A stretch of 64,000 bases of DNA from Rhizobium sp. 16-449-1b (GCF_017741935.1 NZ_JAGHMH010000016.1:124001-188000); one strand, 5' to 3'; numbered from the stretch's first letter, positions 45,401 through 52,585 are shown. The notes: generated by a model not told the origin, from the sequence alone. A program made the numbers and translations.

Positions 45401-47625
45401 GGTGGAGAGCTGTGCAATGGCCTTCGTGCTGATCGCGGCGATTTCGTCGGTCGAGAACGTGATGATGTCGTCGCTCGACATCGCACCGATCTGACCGGCC
45501 GTCAGGACGCCGACCTGGCCGGTCGTCAGAGCCTTGACCTGGTCTGTCGACAGGAAGCCGATCTGCGCCGTCGTCAGGGCGGCGATCTGCGCCGTCTTCA
45601 GAGTTGCGACGTTGTCGGTCGAGATAGCGCTGAGAGCGTCGCTGGAGAGACCGGCGATCTGCTTGGCGGTCAGGGCACCGACCTGGTCGCTCTTCAGGAG
45701 AGCAATGTTGTCGGTGGAGATGGCGCCGAGCTGCGCGCTGCTCAGGAGAGCGACCTGGCTCGTCTTCAGCGCGACGATCTGGTCGCTGCTGAGAGCGGCA
45801 ACGTCGTCGGTGCTCAGACCCGTCAGAGCTCTGCTGCTGATGGAGGCGATTTCATCCGTGGTGAAGGAGCTGACGCCGTCCGTGGACATCGCGCCGAGCT
45901 GGGCGGAGCTGAGGACGCCAACCTGGCTGCTGGTCAGAGCCTCGACCTGCTCGGAAGACATCGCGGTGATCTGCGCCGAGCTGAGGGCCGCGACCTGCGC
46001 GGTCTTCAGGATGGCAACGTTATCCGTCGAAATCGCACCGATTTCGTCCGCCGTGAGCGCGCCGATCTGCCTGGAGTTCAGGGCGCCGACCTGATCGCTG
46101 GTCAGGATAGCGATGTTGTCCGTGGAGAATGCGCCGATCTGGGCGGTGCTGAGAATTGCGATCTGGCTCGACTTCAGGGCGACTGCCTGATCGCTGGTCA
46201 GAGAGTTGATGACATCGGTCGACAGGCCGGAGAGAGCCTTGGTGCTGATGGCAGCGATTTCATCGGTCGTGAACGTCGCGATGTCGTCGGTCGACAGCGC
46301 CGAGAGTTCGGACGAGGACATTGCGCCGATCTGTGCGCCGGTGAGCGCCGAAATCTGCTCGGAGGACATCGCGGCGATCTGGCTGTTGTTCAGAGCGGCG
46401 ATCTGCCCGGTCTTCATGGCGGCAACGTTGTCGGTGGTGATCGCTGCGACTTCATCGGTGGTCAGTGCTGCAAGCTGCCTGGAGGTCAGGGCAACGACCT
46501 GGTCGCTCTTCAACGCGGCGATCTTGTCGGAACCCAGCGATGCGACCTGCGAGGTCGTGAGCAGAGCGATCTGGCTGGACTTGAGGGCTGCGAACTGGTC
46601 CGTGTCGAGGGCTGCGAGCGTCGCGGTCGACAGGCCGGCCAGCGTCTTCGTGTTGATGGCGGCGATCTCGTCGGTCGAGAAGCTTGCAATGTCGTCGGTG
46701 GTCAGCGCGCCAAACTGCGCGGAGGAAAGCACTGCGGTCTGGGCGGAGCTGAATGCGCCGACCTGGGCGACGTCGAGTGCTGCGAGCTGGTCGGTGGTGA
46801 GGGCTGCGACCTGCGTGGTCTTCAGCGCGACGATCTGGTCGGTGTTGAGCGATGCGATGACGTCGGTGGAGAGCGAAGCAAGCTGCTTGGAACCGAGAGC
46901 GCCGATCTGCGAGCCAGTGAGAACGCCGATCTGGTCAGAGTTCAGGGCGCCGAACTGGGCGCTGCTGAGGAGAGCAACCTGGCTGGTCTTCAGCGCGATG
47001 ACCTGGTCGCTGGTGAGCGCCGCCATGCCATCGGTGCTGAGGCCGCCGAGAGCCTTCGTGCTGATGGCCGCGATCTCGTCGGTCGAGAACAGGGCAATGC
47101 CGTCGGACGAGATGGCGCCGAGCTGAACCGAGGTCAGCGCTGCGGCCTGCGAGGACGTGAACGCAACGACCTGATCGGTGGAGAGACCAGCGATCTGCGC
47201 GGAGGAGAGCGCGGCGAGCTGTGTGGTCTTCAGAACGGCGATCTGGTTGGTCGTGAAGGCGGCAACGTCTTCCGTGCCCATCGCAGCGATCTGCTTGGAG
47301 GTAAGAGCGGCAACCTGACCGGTCGAAAGCGCGCCGATCTGTTCGGAGGAGAGGTTTGCGACTTCAGTGGTGGAGAGAGCAGCAACCTGCGTGGTCGAGA
47401 GACCGCCGAGCTGGCCCGTGGTAAGAACTGCCAGCTGCTCGAGCTTCAGACCAACCAGCGCGGTCGCCGATACGGCGCTCATCTGCTGGGAAGAAAGAGC
47501 AACGAAGTCCTGGGTTTCGATAGCGCCGAGCTGCGTGGAGCTCAAGGCCTTGATCTGTGTCGTCGTGAGCAGTGCCACGTCATCGGACGACAGATTGGCG
47601 ATCGCGGTCGTCGACAGCGCCCGGA
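42425..47625 (-). repeat. Two-tier coding tandem repeat: 24-bp units in 408-bp super-units
   Basis: The DNA repeats every 24 bp with a super-period of 408 bp (17 units); for instance the segment beginning CGAT at 42583 recurs at 42991. Units are diverged mainly at third codon positions, so the array looks old and selected at the protein level rather than a fresh expansion. Confidence 0.85.
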
Positions 47626-47662
47626 TCTGATTGACGGTCAGAGAAGTTACAATGGAAGTCAT
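42425..47662 (-). CDS. Giant octapeptide-repeat protein (216 octads)
   Basis: 1745 residues made almost wholly of an octad with pattern [I/V/L]-x-[A/G]-[L/M/I/F]-[S/T/K]-[S/T]-x-[Q/D/E], for example VAALSTDQ. After a 12-residue start (MTSIVTSLTVNQ) I count 216 octads with no slip in register, then AALNS: 12 + 216x8 + 5 = 1745. A marker octad pair (FSTDE-IAAISTKA) recurs every 17 octads (136 aa, 408 bp) twelve times from octad 24; octads 7-23 look like a worn earlier copy. No Cys or Trp was seen; Ser/Thr exceed a quarter of residues. No signal peptide, membrane helix or RTX nonapeptide. ST-x-Q resembles a helix N-cap, so short helices or a solenoid are possible. GAGGGG precedes the ATG at 47662. 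No family recognised. Confidence 0.85.
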   Translation of the reverse strand: MTSIVTSLTVNQIRALSTTAIANLSSDDVALLTTTQIKALSSTQLGAIETQDFVALSSQQMSAVSATALVGLKLEQLAVLTTGQLGGLSTTQVAALSTTEVANLSSEQIGALSTGQVAALTSKQIAAMGTEDVAAFTTNQIAVLKTTQLAALSSAQIAGLSTDQVVAFTSSQAAALTSVQLGAISSDGIALFSTDEIAAISTKALGGLSTDGMAALTSDQVIALKTSQVALLSSAQFGALNSDQIGVLTGSQIGALGSKQLASLSTDVIASLNTDQIVALKTTQVAALTTDQLAALDVAQVGAFSSAQTAVLSSAQFGALTTDDIASFSTDEIAAINTKTLAGLSTATLAALDTDQFAALKSSQIALLTTSQVASLGSDKIAALKSDQVVALTSRQLAALTTDEVAAITTDNVAAMKTGQIAALNNSQIAAMSSEQISALTGAQIGAMSSSELSALSTDDIATFTTDEIAAISTKALSGLSTDVINSLTSDQAVALKSSQIAILSTAQIGAFSTDNIAILTSDQVGALNSRQIGALTADEIGAISTDNVAILKTAQVAALSSAQITAMSSEQVEALTSSQVGVLSSAQLGAMSTDGVSSFTTDEIASISSRALTGLSTDDVAALSSDQIVALKTSQVALLSSAQLGAISTDNIALLKSDQVGALTAKQIAGLSSDALSAISTDNVATLKTAQIAALTTAQIGFLSTDQVKALTTGQVGVLTAGQIGAMSSDDIITFSTDEIAAISTKAIAQLSTDGLAALDSDQVKALKSTQVALLTTAQVASLTTDQVSVLGSDQVGALNSRQIGALTTDELAALSTDNVAILKTTQIAALSSLQIDALTSDQVTALTSTQVGVLTSGQLHALSSDDIVSFTTDEIAAINTRSLSGLTTDAVNALSSDQVVALKTSQISAMGTIQLNALTTDNITKLLSDQILALSTSQLASLSTDDIAAISTDNVGILKSTQVAALTTAQIDAMSSDQIEALTTGQVAVLTAAQIGAMSSDDIVTFSTDEVAAISTKAIAQLSTDSLAALDTNQFAALNSGQVALLTTSQVASLSTDKLAAIGSDQLGAMNSRQIAALTTDDIAVLSTDNVAILKTGQIAAMTTDQLNALTADQVTALTADQVGAMSSLQLAVMTTDDITSFSTDEIAAISTKALAGLSTDDINALSSDQAVALKSSQIALLSTAQIAALSTDNIALLTSDQVGALKSNQIAALSTDEVAALSTDNIALLSSGQVSALNNTQIGAMSSDQIKALTSAQIGVLTADEFAAMSTDDIATFSTDEIAAINTKIIAALSTDTLEAFGTDQFAALTTGQVALLSTSQIASLTTDKAVALSSDQIGVLNSRQIAALSTDDLAVLSTDNVALLKTAQVAALSTAQITAMSSDQVQALTSTQISVLTSAQLGAMSTDGVSSFSTDEIAAISTRALTGLSTDDINVLSSDQVKALKTGQIALLTTGQLAAITTDNIALLSSDQVGALTSAQVRGLTTDEVAALTTDNVAVLKSGQVAALTTDQITAMTSDQVTALTSSQVAVLTAAQIGAMDTDDITSFTNDEIAAISTKAIVELSSASIEAMTTDQFKALTTNQVALLTTSQIASLSTDKMAAMSSDQLGVLSSRQVAALSTDDIAVLTTDQVAVLKTGQVASLTTAQIDAMTSDQIQAFNSTQIAAMSSAEIGAMSSEDIATFTTDEIAAISTRALAGLATEDIAAMNTDQLGAFTSTQVPALNSAQVDAVLAAYAALNS

Positions 47663-48531
47663 GGACGAGCGCCCCTCGCGTTAGCTGATCAAAAGACATC
47701 ATCCCGCTTCGTCGGTCGGACGCGTATAGCCGCACTTAAGCCGGCCACACGGCGTCGTCGGCATCGACGATCCGGGTTTCCTGTCGGAACAAAATTGGGT
47801 CAAACTAAACATGGCTCGGACGAGCCAGCGCAAAAGGAGGGCATCATGCGCCCAGAGCCAAAATGGCTCTGATCCCTACGCCAATGACCGCGAACTTCTT
47901 AACCCCCGGCACCGTTTACCAGCGTCCATCATGGACAAACCGGCCAACCGCACTCCTCGGTAGAGCTATCGCGAGCAGTAAAACTCTTATTCGTCAGTCT
48001 TTAATTTCGAGTTAACGTCGGCTGTAGCGGAGCTGCACTCTTGTTACAGATTCGGTCGCCGGAAGTTTAAATCGTCATTTTTTTAGATGCAATTGGGACA
48101 CTATGTCTTTTTTCAAGCCGAAACCGTACGGATCGACTGGCGATTGCAACAATGGCTGCATGCACGGGCCGGTGCTTAACGTATCAATTCAAAACGATAG
48201 AATAGGAAAGAGAAAAACTGGTCCAGAACCATGATTCTCTTTTTTAATTCCCAGATTATCAATTAGAAATACTATAGAAACAAAAACGAATCATCATGGA
48301 AACGCAAGTTACCTGTCGATCCGAAGCGGCGGATAGCAAATGTCGGCGCGACGCTCCAGCAGCATAGCGCCGCCCGCCCGCAATAATTTCCGACCTTTTT
48401 TGGGCCTAACGCACAAATCCTGCCCTGGCGGGAGCTCCGGATGCTGCGGCGCACACCGATTCGTCCCCGAGGCAAGCCCGGCACAAGTAAAATGGCGTTC
48501 ATGGAGCTATTGGGTGATAGGGACGACCAGA
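47663..48531. other. 869-bp AT-rich non-coding region between divergent genes
   Basis: No full gene supported. It is clearly AT-rich between about 47990 and 48300, unlike the surrounding coding DNA, and must contain promoters for the giant repeat gene (minus) and the 235-aa gene (plus). It includes a tiny ORF with strong ribosome site and hairpin at 47832-47872. Confidence 0.65.
47832..47872 (+). promoter_or_regulatory. Micro-ORF with strong ribosome site and overlapping hairpin
   Basis: AAAAGGAGG (47832-47840) precedes ATG at 47846 by five bases; the frame is eight codons (MRPEPKWL) ending at TGA 47870-47872. The arms CAGAGCCA (47853-47860) and TGGCTCTG (47864-47871) form an 8-bp hairpin over the last codons. 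This looks like a leader peptide or small-RNA element; it is not near enough to a gene to say which it would control. Confidence 0.3.
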
Positions 48532-49239
48532 ATGCGACTGTCTATATTGATTAGAGGCCATAACTTTCTTGAAAAGGATCGTTTCGGCCTGCCGATGGAC
48601 GGGCGGGACAACGCCGCGTCCTTGCTTGAGAACGTGATCGCGCCGATCCGCGCGAAGAACCCCGACGCCACGGTCTATCTGGCGACATATGAAAGCCCGG
48701 CGCTGGCCGAGTTGCAGGAAAAGTTCGCGCCATGCGAACTGATCCTGCTCGACCCCAAGGGAAGCTCGCAGGCAGAGACCTACAAGGAAGCGCTGAAGCA
48801 TATCTTCGAGAAGACCGATTACGATGCGCTTGTCGTGGTCCGCTTCGACCTAGCCTTCAAGAAGCCGTTCGACGCCTGGGACCTGAAGATCGACATCAAC
48901 AGCATCCACTTCACCTGGAAGGAATATCGCGACTACTGGCGCGATCACCGCCGCGTCGGCGATGCGATCCACGTGATCGGCAAGGCCGCCATTCCCGCCT
49001 TCCACAATGCGCTGATCATGAACCAGCTGGCCGGCCGCGGCCATCTGCACATGATGTACTATTATCTTCGCACGATGCACGACAATCTGAAGTTCATCGA
49101 GGACGGTTACTTCGACACCAACACGCTGTTCGCCAACCCGGAATGCGTCAACCCGCTCTACACGGTCTTCAACCGTCCGCGGCTGACCAGCATGGCAGGC
49201 AGCACCGGCATGGTGCTCCACGAAATCCGCGCGGAATAA
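48532..49239 (+). CDS. Unrecognised 235-residue protein, possibly glycan-related
   Basis: Starts MRLSILIRGHNFLEKDRFG with an ATG at 48532; the frame is open to 48340 but that part is atypical in composition. The chain alternates beta/alpha like a GT-A fold: a start strand LSILIRGH, VYLATYESPALAEL, and DALVVVRFDLAFKKP, which has a DxD-like position. Later parts are rich in Tyr, Trp, His and Met (HFTWKEYRDYWRDH, HLHMMYYYLRTMHDN). No membrane segment. I do not recognise a named family; a glycan-synthesis or glycosyltransferase-like role is a guess from fold pattern and neighbours. A strong terminator follows. Confidence 0.7.
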   Translation: MRLSILIRGHNFLEKDRFGLPMDGRDNAASLLENVIAPIRAKNPDATVYLATYESPALAELQEKFAPCELILLDPKGSSQAETYKEALKHIFEKTDYDALVVVRFDLAFKKPFDAWDLKIDINSIHFTWKEYRDYWRDHRRVGDAIHVIGKAAIPAFHNALIMNQLAGRGHLHMMYYYLRTMHDNLKFIEDGYFDTNTLFANPECVNPLYTVFNRPRLTSMAGSTGMVLHEIRAE

Positions 49240-49257
49240 CAAGCAAGCAGTCAAACA

Positions 49258-49294
49258 AGAACGCCCGCATCGAGATCATCGATGCGGGCGTTCT
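49258..49294 (+). terminator. Intrinsic terminator between convergent genes
   Basis: A 15-bp perfect stem (AGAACGCCCGCATCG with CGATGCGGGCGTTCT) around a seven-base loop, followed by GCTTTATAG. It lies 18 bp past the stop of the 235-aa gene and can also serve the convergent five-gene operon. Confidence 0.9.
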
Positions 49295-49362
49295 GCTTTA
49301 TAGGACTGTCTTGAAAGTATAGCGCCCGCGAAACCATGCGCGACCGCCTTTCTCCAGGTAGA

Positions 49363-49689
49363 TCAGACCAGATACTTGTCGTTCTTGGCGCTCGGGATCT
49401 TCACCACCGTCACCGTCGCATCGGTCAGCGCCTCGAACTGATTGACCTTGCCGGGCTCGATATCGATGATGCTTCCCGCTTCCCAGACCTGATCGATCAT
49501 CCGCACCGTGCCGGAGACGACGAGCGTGATCTCGCGCGCGATTTTGTGGTAATGCGCCGCATCCTTGTCGCCGGCCACGTAATGCTTCACGCCGACCTCG
49601 AACGCATCCGTCTTGACGACGGTAGGATCGAAGTCGCCGATGAACCAGCCGCCGATCATGTCGTTGAGGGTGAGTGGCTTGTCGCTCAT
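49363..49689 (-). CDS. Small cupin-domain protein
   Basis: 108-residue single-domain cupin. AAHYHKIAREITLVVSGTVRM corresponds to cupin motif 1 (two His, Glu) and EPGKVNQFEALTDATVTVVKIP to motif 2, where the usual second His is replaced by Asn-Gln, so metal binding may be weak. Such proteins act as sugar epimerase/isomerase-like enzymes or ligand sensors. Its start overlaps the stop of the upstream nucleotidyltransferase gene by four bases. Last gene of the five-gene operon; function inferred only as sugar-related from context. Confidence 0.75.
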   Translation of the reverse strand: MSDKPLTLNDMIGGWFIGDFDPTVVKTDAFEVGVKHYVAGDKDAAHYHKIAREITLVVSGTVRMIDQVWEAGSIIDIEPGKVNQFEALTDATVTVVKIPSAKNDKYLV

Positions 49690-50408
49690 TTGTCACCTTC
49701 CGTGACTGATAGTTCGATCAGCTGGCGGTCAGACTTGATGGGGTGGAAGTCCTTGGCGTTGATCGGGAAGATCCCGATCTTCTTCCCCTCTAGCACCATC
49801 TCGTTATAGACGGGGCAGACATAGAACATGTTGTTGTGCCGCGCGTCCTTGCGGATCGCGTTCTTCGCCGCGCGCACGAAATCGCGTCCCTGCCGGAAAT
49901 AGTAGAAGCCGGCCGTCGCATTGTCGCTGATCGGATGCTTCTCGGCCGCCTCGACGACCATGTTCTGCTCGTCGAGCCGAACGAAGGAATAGCGCGGATG
50001 CACCGACTTGAAGGTCATCGTGCCGCCATCGAGTTCGCGCTCCACGAAGTTCTGGATCACGCCATCGAAGGGAACCGTCAGGAATTCGTCACCATTGAGG
50101 ATCAGCAGCGGCTCGTCATTGTCGATGTAGCCGGCGGCGAGCAGCGCCGTGCAGGCAGCCCCTTCGGTCTTGTCCTCGACCGAGACCACCGCGGCCTCCG
50201 GCGACAGCAGGCGCACGACCTCGTCGAGATGGTAGCGCGCCAGGTCCTTCTTCTGCATGGCCACGATGATGCGGTGGCCGGGGATCTTGGCGCATTCGGC
50301 CAGCTGCCGCTGCACCAGGGGTACGCCGTTGATTTCCACCAGCGCGGTCGGATAGGCCTCCATCGCCTGGATGCGAGGCTCGCCGGCTATCAGGATCAGA
50401 ATATTCAT
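49686..50408 (-). CDS. Diverged sugar-nucleotidyltransferase-like protein
   Basis: 240-residue GT-A nucleotidyltransferase-like protein. The usual N-terminal GxGxRxxPxTxxxPK signature is changed to ILIAGEPRIQAMEAYPTALVE, lacking the glycine loop and the Pro-Lys pair. It keeps DKTEGAACTALLAAGYIDND and the ILNGDEFL metal-site region, shared with the other nucleotidyltransferase of this operon (TEGAACTVLLARDEIDND, ANCDQYID). It may be a paralogue with a new substrate or a non-catalytic partner. 10 bp after the HAD gene, overlapping the cupin gene by four bases. Confidence 0.75.
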   Translation of the reverse strand: MNILILIAGEPRIQAMEAYPTALVEINGVPLVQRQLAECAKIPGHRIIVAMQKKDLARYHLDEVVRLLSPEAAVVSVEDKTEGAACTALLAAGYIDNDEPLLILNGDEFLTVPFDGVIQNFVERELDGGTMTFKSVHPRYSFVRLDEQNMVVEAAEKHPISDNATAGFYYFRQGRDFVRAAKNAIRKDARHNNMFYVCPVYNEMVLEGKKIGIFPINAKDFHPIKSDRQLIELSVTEGDK

Positions 50409-50418
50409 CGCAAGCTCA

Positions 50419-51045
50419 TCAACCGTGGATTTTTCGAATGGTCTCGGTGATCGCGGGATAGTTCACATCCGCGATATCGTTCACCACCATGACATGCGCG
50501 CCTGAACCCTTGGCGGCCTTGATGCCGTTCTCGTTGTCCTCGACGATCAGGCATTCCTCCGGCGTCAGGCCCATCATGGTGATCGCCTTGGTGTAGATCT
50601 CCGGGCTCGGCTTGCCGTGCTTGACGTCCTCGTTGCTGAGCTGGAACTCGAGATAGCCATCGAGTGCTGCCCTCGACATCATCAGCGACACCGTGCTCTT
50701 GATCGAGTTCGACGCCACGGCGAGCCGGTATCCGTCTTCCCGCAGCCGCGCCAGCGCGTATTCCTGCTTGAAGGTCGGCTTGCACTTGGTGTGGATCATC
50801 TCGGTCGTGTAGAGCTGCTTCATCTCGTTGATGAAGCCGTGCAGCGCCTCGGGAAGCCCGCGCGTCGTCGTCAGGATCTCGAGCTTGCGCCGTGTCGGCA
50901 GGCCGTCGAAGATCGTCAGGTGCTCGTGCAGCGGGATGGTGTATCCGAAGAGCTCGAGCGCCCGGTTCAGCGCCTCATAGTGCCATTCGCGTGCGTCGAT
51001 CAGCACGCCGTCCATGTCGAAGATAATCGCCTTAAGCGTGGTCAT
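50419..51045 (-). CDS. HAD-superfamily phosphatase (beta-phosphoglucomutase-like)
   Basis: 208-residue cytoplasmic HAD hydrolase. Motif I KAIIFDMDGVLIDAREW with both Asp; motif II in VASNSIKSTV (Ser/Asn); Lys in NEDVKHGKPSPEIY; motif IV LIVEDNENGIKAAKGSG. The helical cap between about residues 18 and 80 fits the phosphoglucomutase/sugar-phosphatase branch. The ATG at 51045 overlaps the stop of the GDPD-like gene (ATGA) and the family begins there; an upstream extension to 51144 is the shadow of that gene. Probably removes or moves phosphate on a sugar or polyol intermediate of the operon's pathway. Confidence 0.85.
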   Translation of the reverse strand: MTTLKAIIFDMDGVLIDAREWHYEALNRALELFGYTIPLHEHLTIFDGLPTRRKLEILTTTRGLPEALHGFINEMKQLYTTEMIHTKCKPTFKQEYALARLREDGYRLAVASNSIKSTVSLMMSRAALDGYLEFQLSNEDVKHGKPSPEIYTKAITMMGLTPEECLIVEDNENGIKAAKGSGAHVMVVNDIADVNYPAITETIRKIHG

Positions 51046-51710
51046 GCTGCGTCCCGGCCAGTCAAAATCAGTTGCGCGCGCTCCGGAAAGTCGGTGCAGA
51101 CGGAAAGCCCGTCCCGCTCGTTGAGCCCCGAAGACACCAGCCACTGGAGAAATGGTTCATATTCGTCGTGGCGGCCATGAAGATCCGGCGCCACCAGCGT
51201 CGCCGACTTGCCGTCGGCAAGAATGCGCTCGATCAGCGCCGCGTCGTACCAGCGCCCCGGCAGGAAGTTGTCGATCCACACGCCGGTCACGCCAGGATCG
51301 TCATAAAGCGAGGCCTCGCGCTCATATTCGCTGAGACGCGTGAATGAAGTCATCTTGCGCTTCACACCCTGGATGAGATCGGGAACCGAAGCATCGAACA
51401 AGAAGTAATTGCTGTAGCCTTCGCTCGAAAGCACTTCGGCCAGCATGTCGTGCAGACCATCGGCCTTGATGTTCAGCGCCAGCAATGGCGAGCCGTGTTG
51501 CTTGGCAATCCTGAGCAACTCGGCAAAGGAGATTTCTCCCCCGCGCGGAATGTCGTGCGAGATGACGATCGAAGGCGCGCCGTCCGCCTGGCTGTCGCGC
51601 ACATCGGTCTCCGTGCCGAAGCCGAGCGAGAAGGAGCGAACGAAGGCCTCGACCGAGTTCTTCTCCTCAGGCGTCTTCCAATAGCCGCGATGGCTCAGAA
51701 CCTCGATCAT
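51042..51710 (-). CDS. GDPD-like phosphodiesterase
   Basis: 222-residue protein of the glycerophosphodiester phosphodiesterase family (TIM barrel). The catalytic and metal residues are visible in VLSHRGYW, GFGTETDVRDS (Glu-x-Asp) and IVISHDIP (His-Asp). No signal peptide, so it is cytoplasmic, unlike scavenging GlpQ enzymes. Overlaps both neighbours by four bases. In this setting it may act on a phosphodiester-linked or nucleotide-linked precursor rather than lipid-derived glycerophosphodiesters; this is inference. Confidence 0.8.
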   Translation of the reverse strand: MIEVLSHRGYWKTPEEKNSVEAFVRSFSLGFGTETDVRDSQADGAPSIVISHDIPRGGEISFAELLRIAKQHGSPLLALNIKADGLHDMLAEVLSSEGYSNYFLFDASVPDLIQGVKRKMTSFTRLSEYEREASLYDDPGVTGVWIDNFLPGRWYDAALIERILADGKSATLVAPDLHGRHDEYEPFLQWLVSSGLNERDGLSVCTDFPERAQLILTGRDAA

Positions 51711-52468
51711 GCTGCGGCACCCAGCGAGCGCGTCACATCGACGGACAGAGGCAGGCTCTGGAAATGGGTGAGATCCTCGGGCACGCCGAGACCGTACATC
51801 CCCGCATCCACCGAGCCGATCGAATAGGCGCCGATCTTCGAGCCGTCCTCGATCATGAAATTATAGACCGGCGCCACATAGAACTCGCCGTTCACGCGGA
51901 AGTCGCGTTCGATCATCCGGTCCGCATAGGAAACGAAGTCCGAGCCCTTGCGAAAATTGTAGATCCCGACGGTCGCGTGATCGGAAATCACCTGTTTCTC
52001 GACGACGTTGTCGATATAGCCATCGGCGCCGAAGGAAACGAAGCTCCACTTCGGATCATCCGCCGTCATGGTCATGATCATCCCGTCGAGATCGCCCATG
52101 GCCTGCAGATAATCGTCGATATCGACGTCGATATACTGGTCGCAATTGGCGATCATCATCGGCTGATCGTTATCGATCTCGTCGCGCGCGAGAAGAACCG
52201 TGCAGGCGGCACCCTCGGTCACCTGCTCGACGAGAAAGATCTCGCAGCCCGGCGCCCAGGCACGCAGGTTCTCGCCCAGCCCATGTTCCCTGACATGGGC
52301 TGCCTGGCAGATGAAGATGAAGCGATGCTCGACCGAGGGGCGAAGGTTTTCGATCACCAGCCGGATCATCGGCACGCCGTGCACAGGCAGAAGTGGCTTG
52401 GGGAGAGTATAGCCGGCCTTGGCGAAGCGGCTTCCGTGCCCTGCCATTGGTACGACGATGTTCAACAT
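51707..52468 (-). CDS. Sugar-phosphate nucleotidyltransferase
   Basis: 253-residue nucleotidyltransferase with an intact signature: NIVVPMAGHGSRFAKAGY then LPKPLLPVHGVPMI, with the activating glycine loop and Pro-Lys. ANCDQYIDVDIDDYL is the metal-site region. It would make an NDP-sugar or CDP/UDP-linked precursor; which sugar is not readable. First gene of the five-gene overlapped operon (nucleotidyltransferase, GDPD-like, HAD, nucleotidyltransferase 2, cupin). It shares the TEGAAC block with the fourth gene, suggesting duplication. Confidence 0.83.
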   Translation of the reverse strand: MLNIVVPMAGHGSRFAKAGYTLPKPLLPVHGVPMIRLVIENLRPSVEHRFIFICQAAHVREHGLGENLRAWAPGCEIFLVEQVTEGAACTVLLARDEIDNDQPMMIANCDQYIDVDIDDYLQAMGDLDGMIMTMTADDPKWSFVSFGADGYIDNVVEKQVISDHATVGIYNFRKGSDFVSYADRMIERDFRVNGEFYVAPVYNFMIEDGSKIGAYSIGSVDAGMYGLGVPEDLTHFQSLPLSVDVTRSLGAAA

Positions 52469-52585
52469 TGCGTATATCCCGAATTGTATCAGCTTACACC
52501 GTGAGGCGACCCATAACGGCCGAAGCTGGCGTCACGCTGTCCCGGATGGGCCAGATGCCCGGCTGAGCAAAGAAACTTGCCCGAA

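Noticed and set aside
42425..47662. CRISPR array or TAL-effector-like repeat region
   Set aside because: The 24-bp units are contiguous coding repeats without spacers, and the octad lacks the 34-residue TAL unit or its variable di-residues.
42425..47662. RTX or pentapeptide-repeat identity for the giant protein
   Set aside because: No GGxGxDxUx nonapeptides and no five-residue A(D/N)Lxx periodicity; the period is strictly eight.
44291..47872. 1193-codon plus-strand frame with repetitive Gly/Asp/Arg-rich translation
   Set aside because: It is the complement of the octapeptide-repeat gene, so its periodicity is inherited. Terminator position and ribosome site support the minus-strand gene. 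Only the last eight codons (47846-47872) have their own ribosome site.
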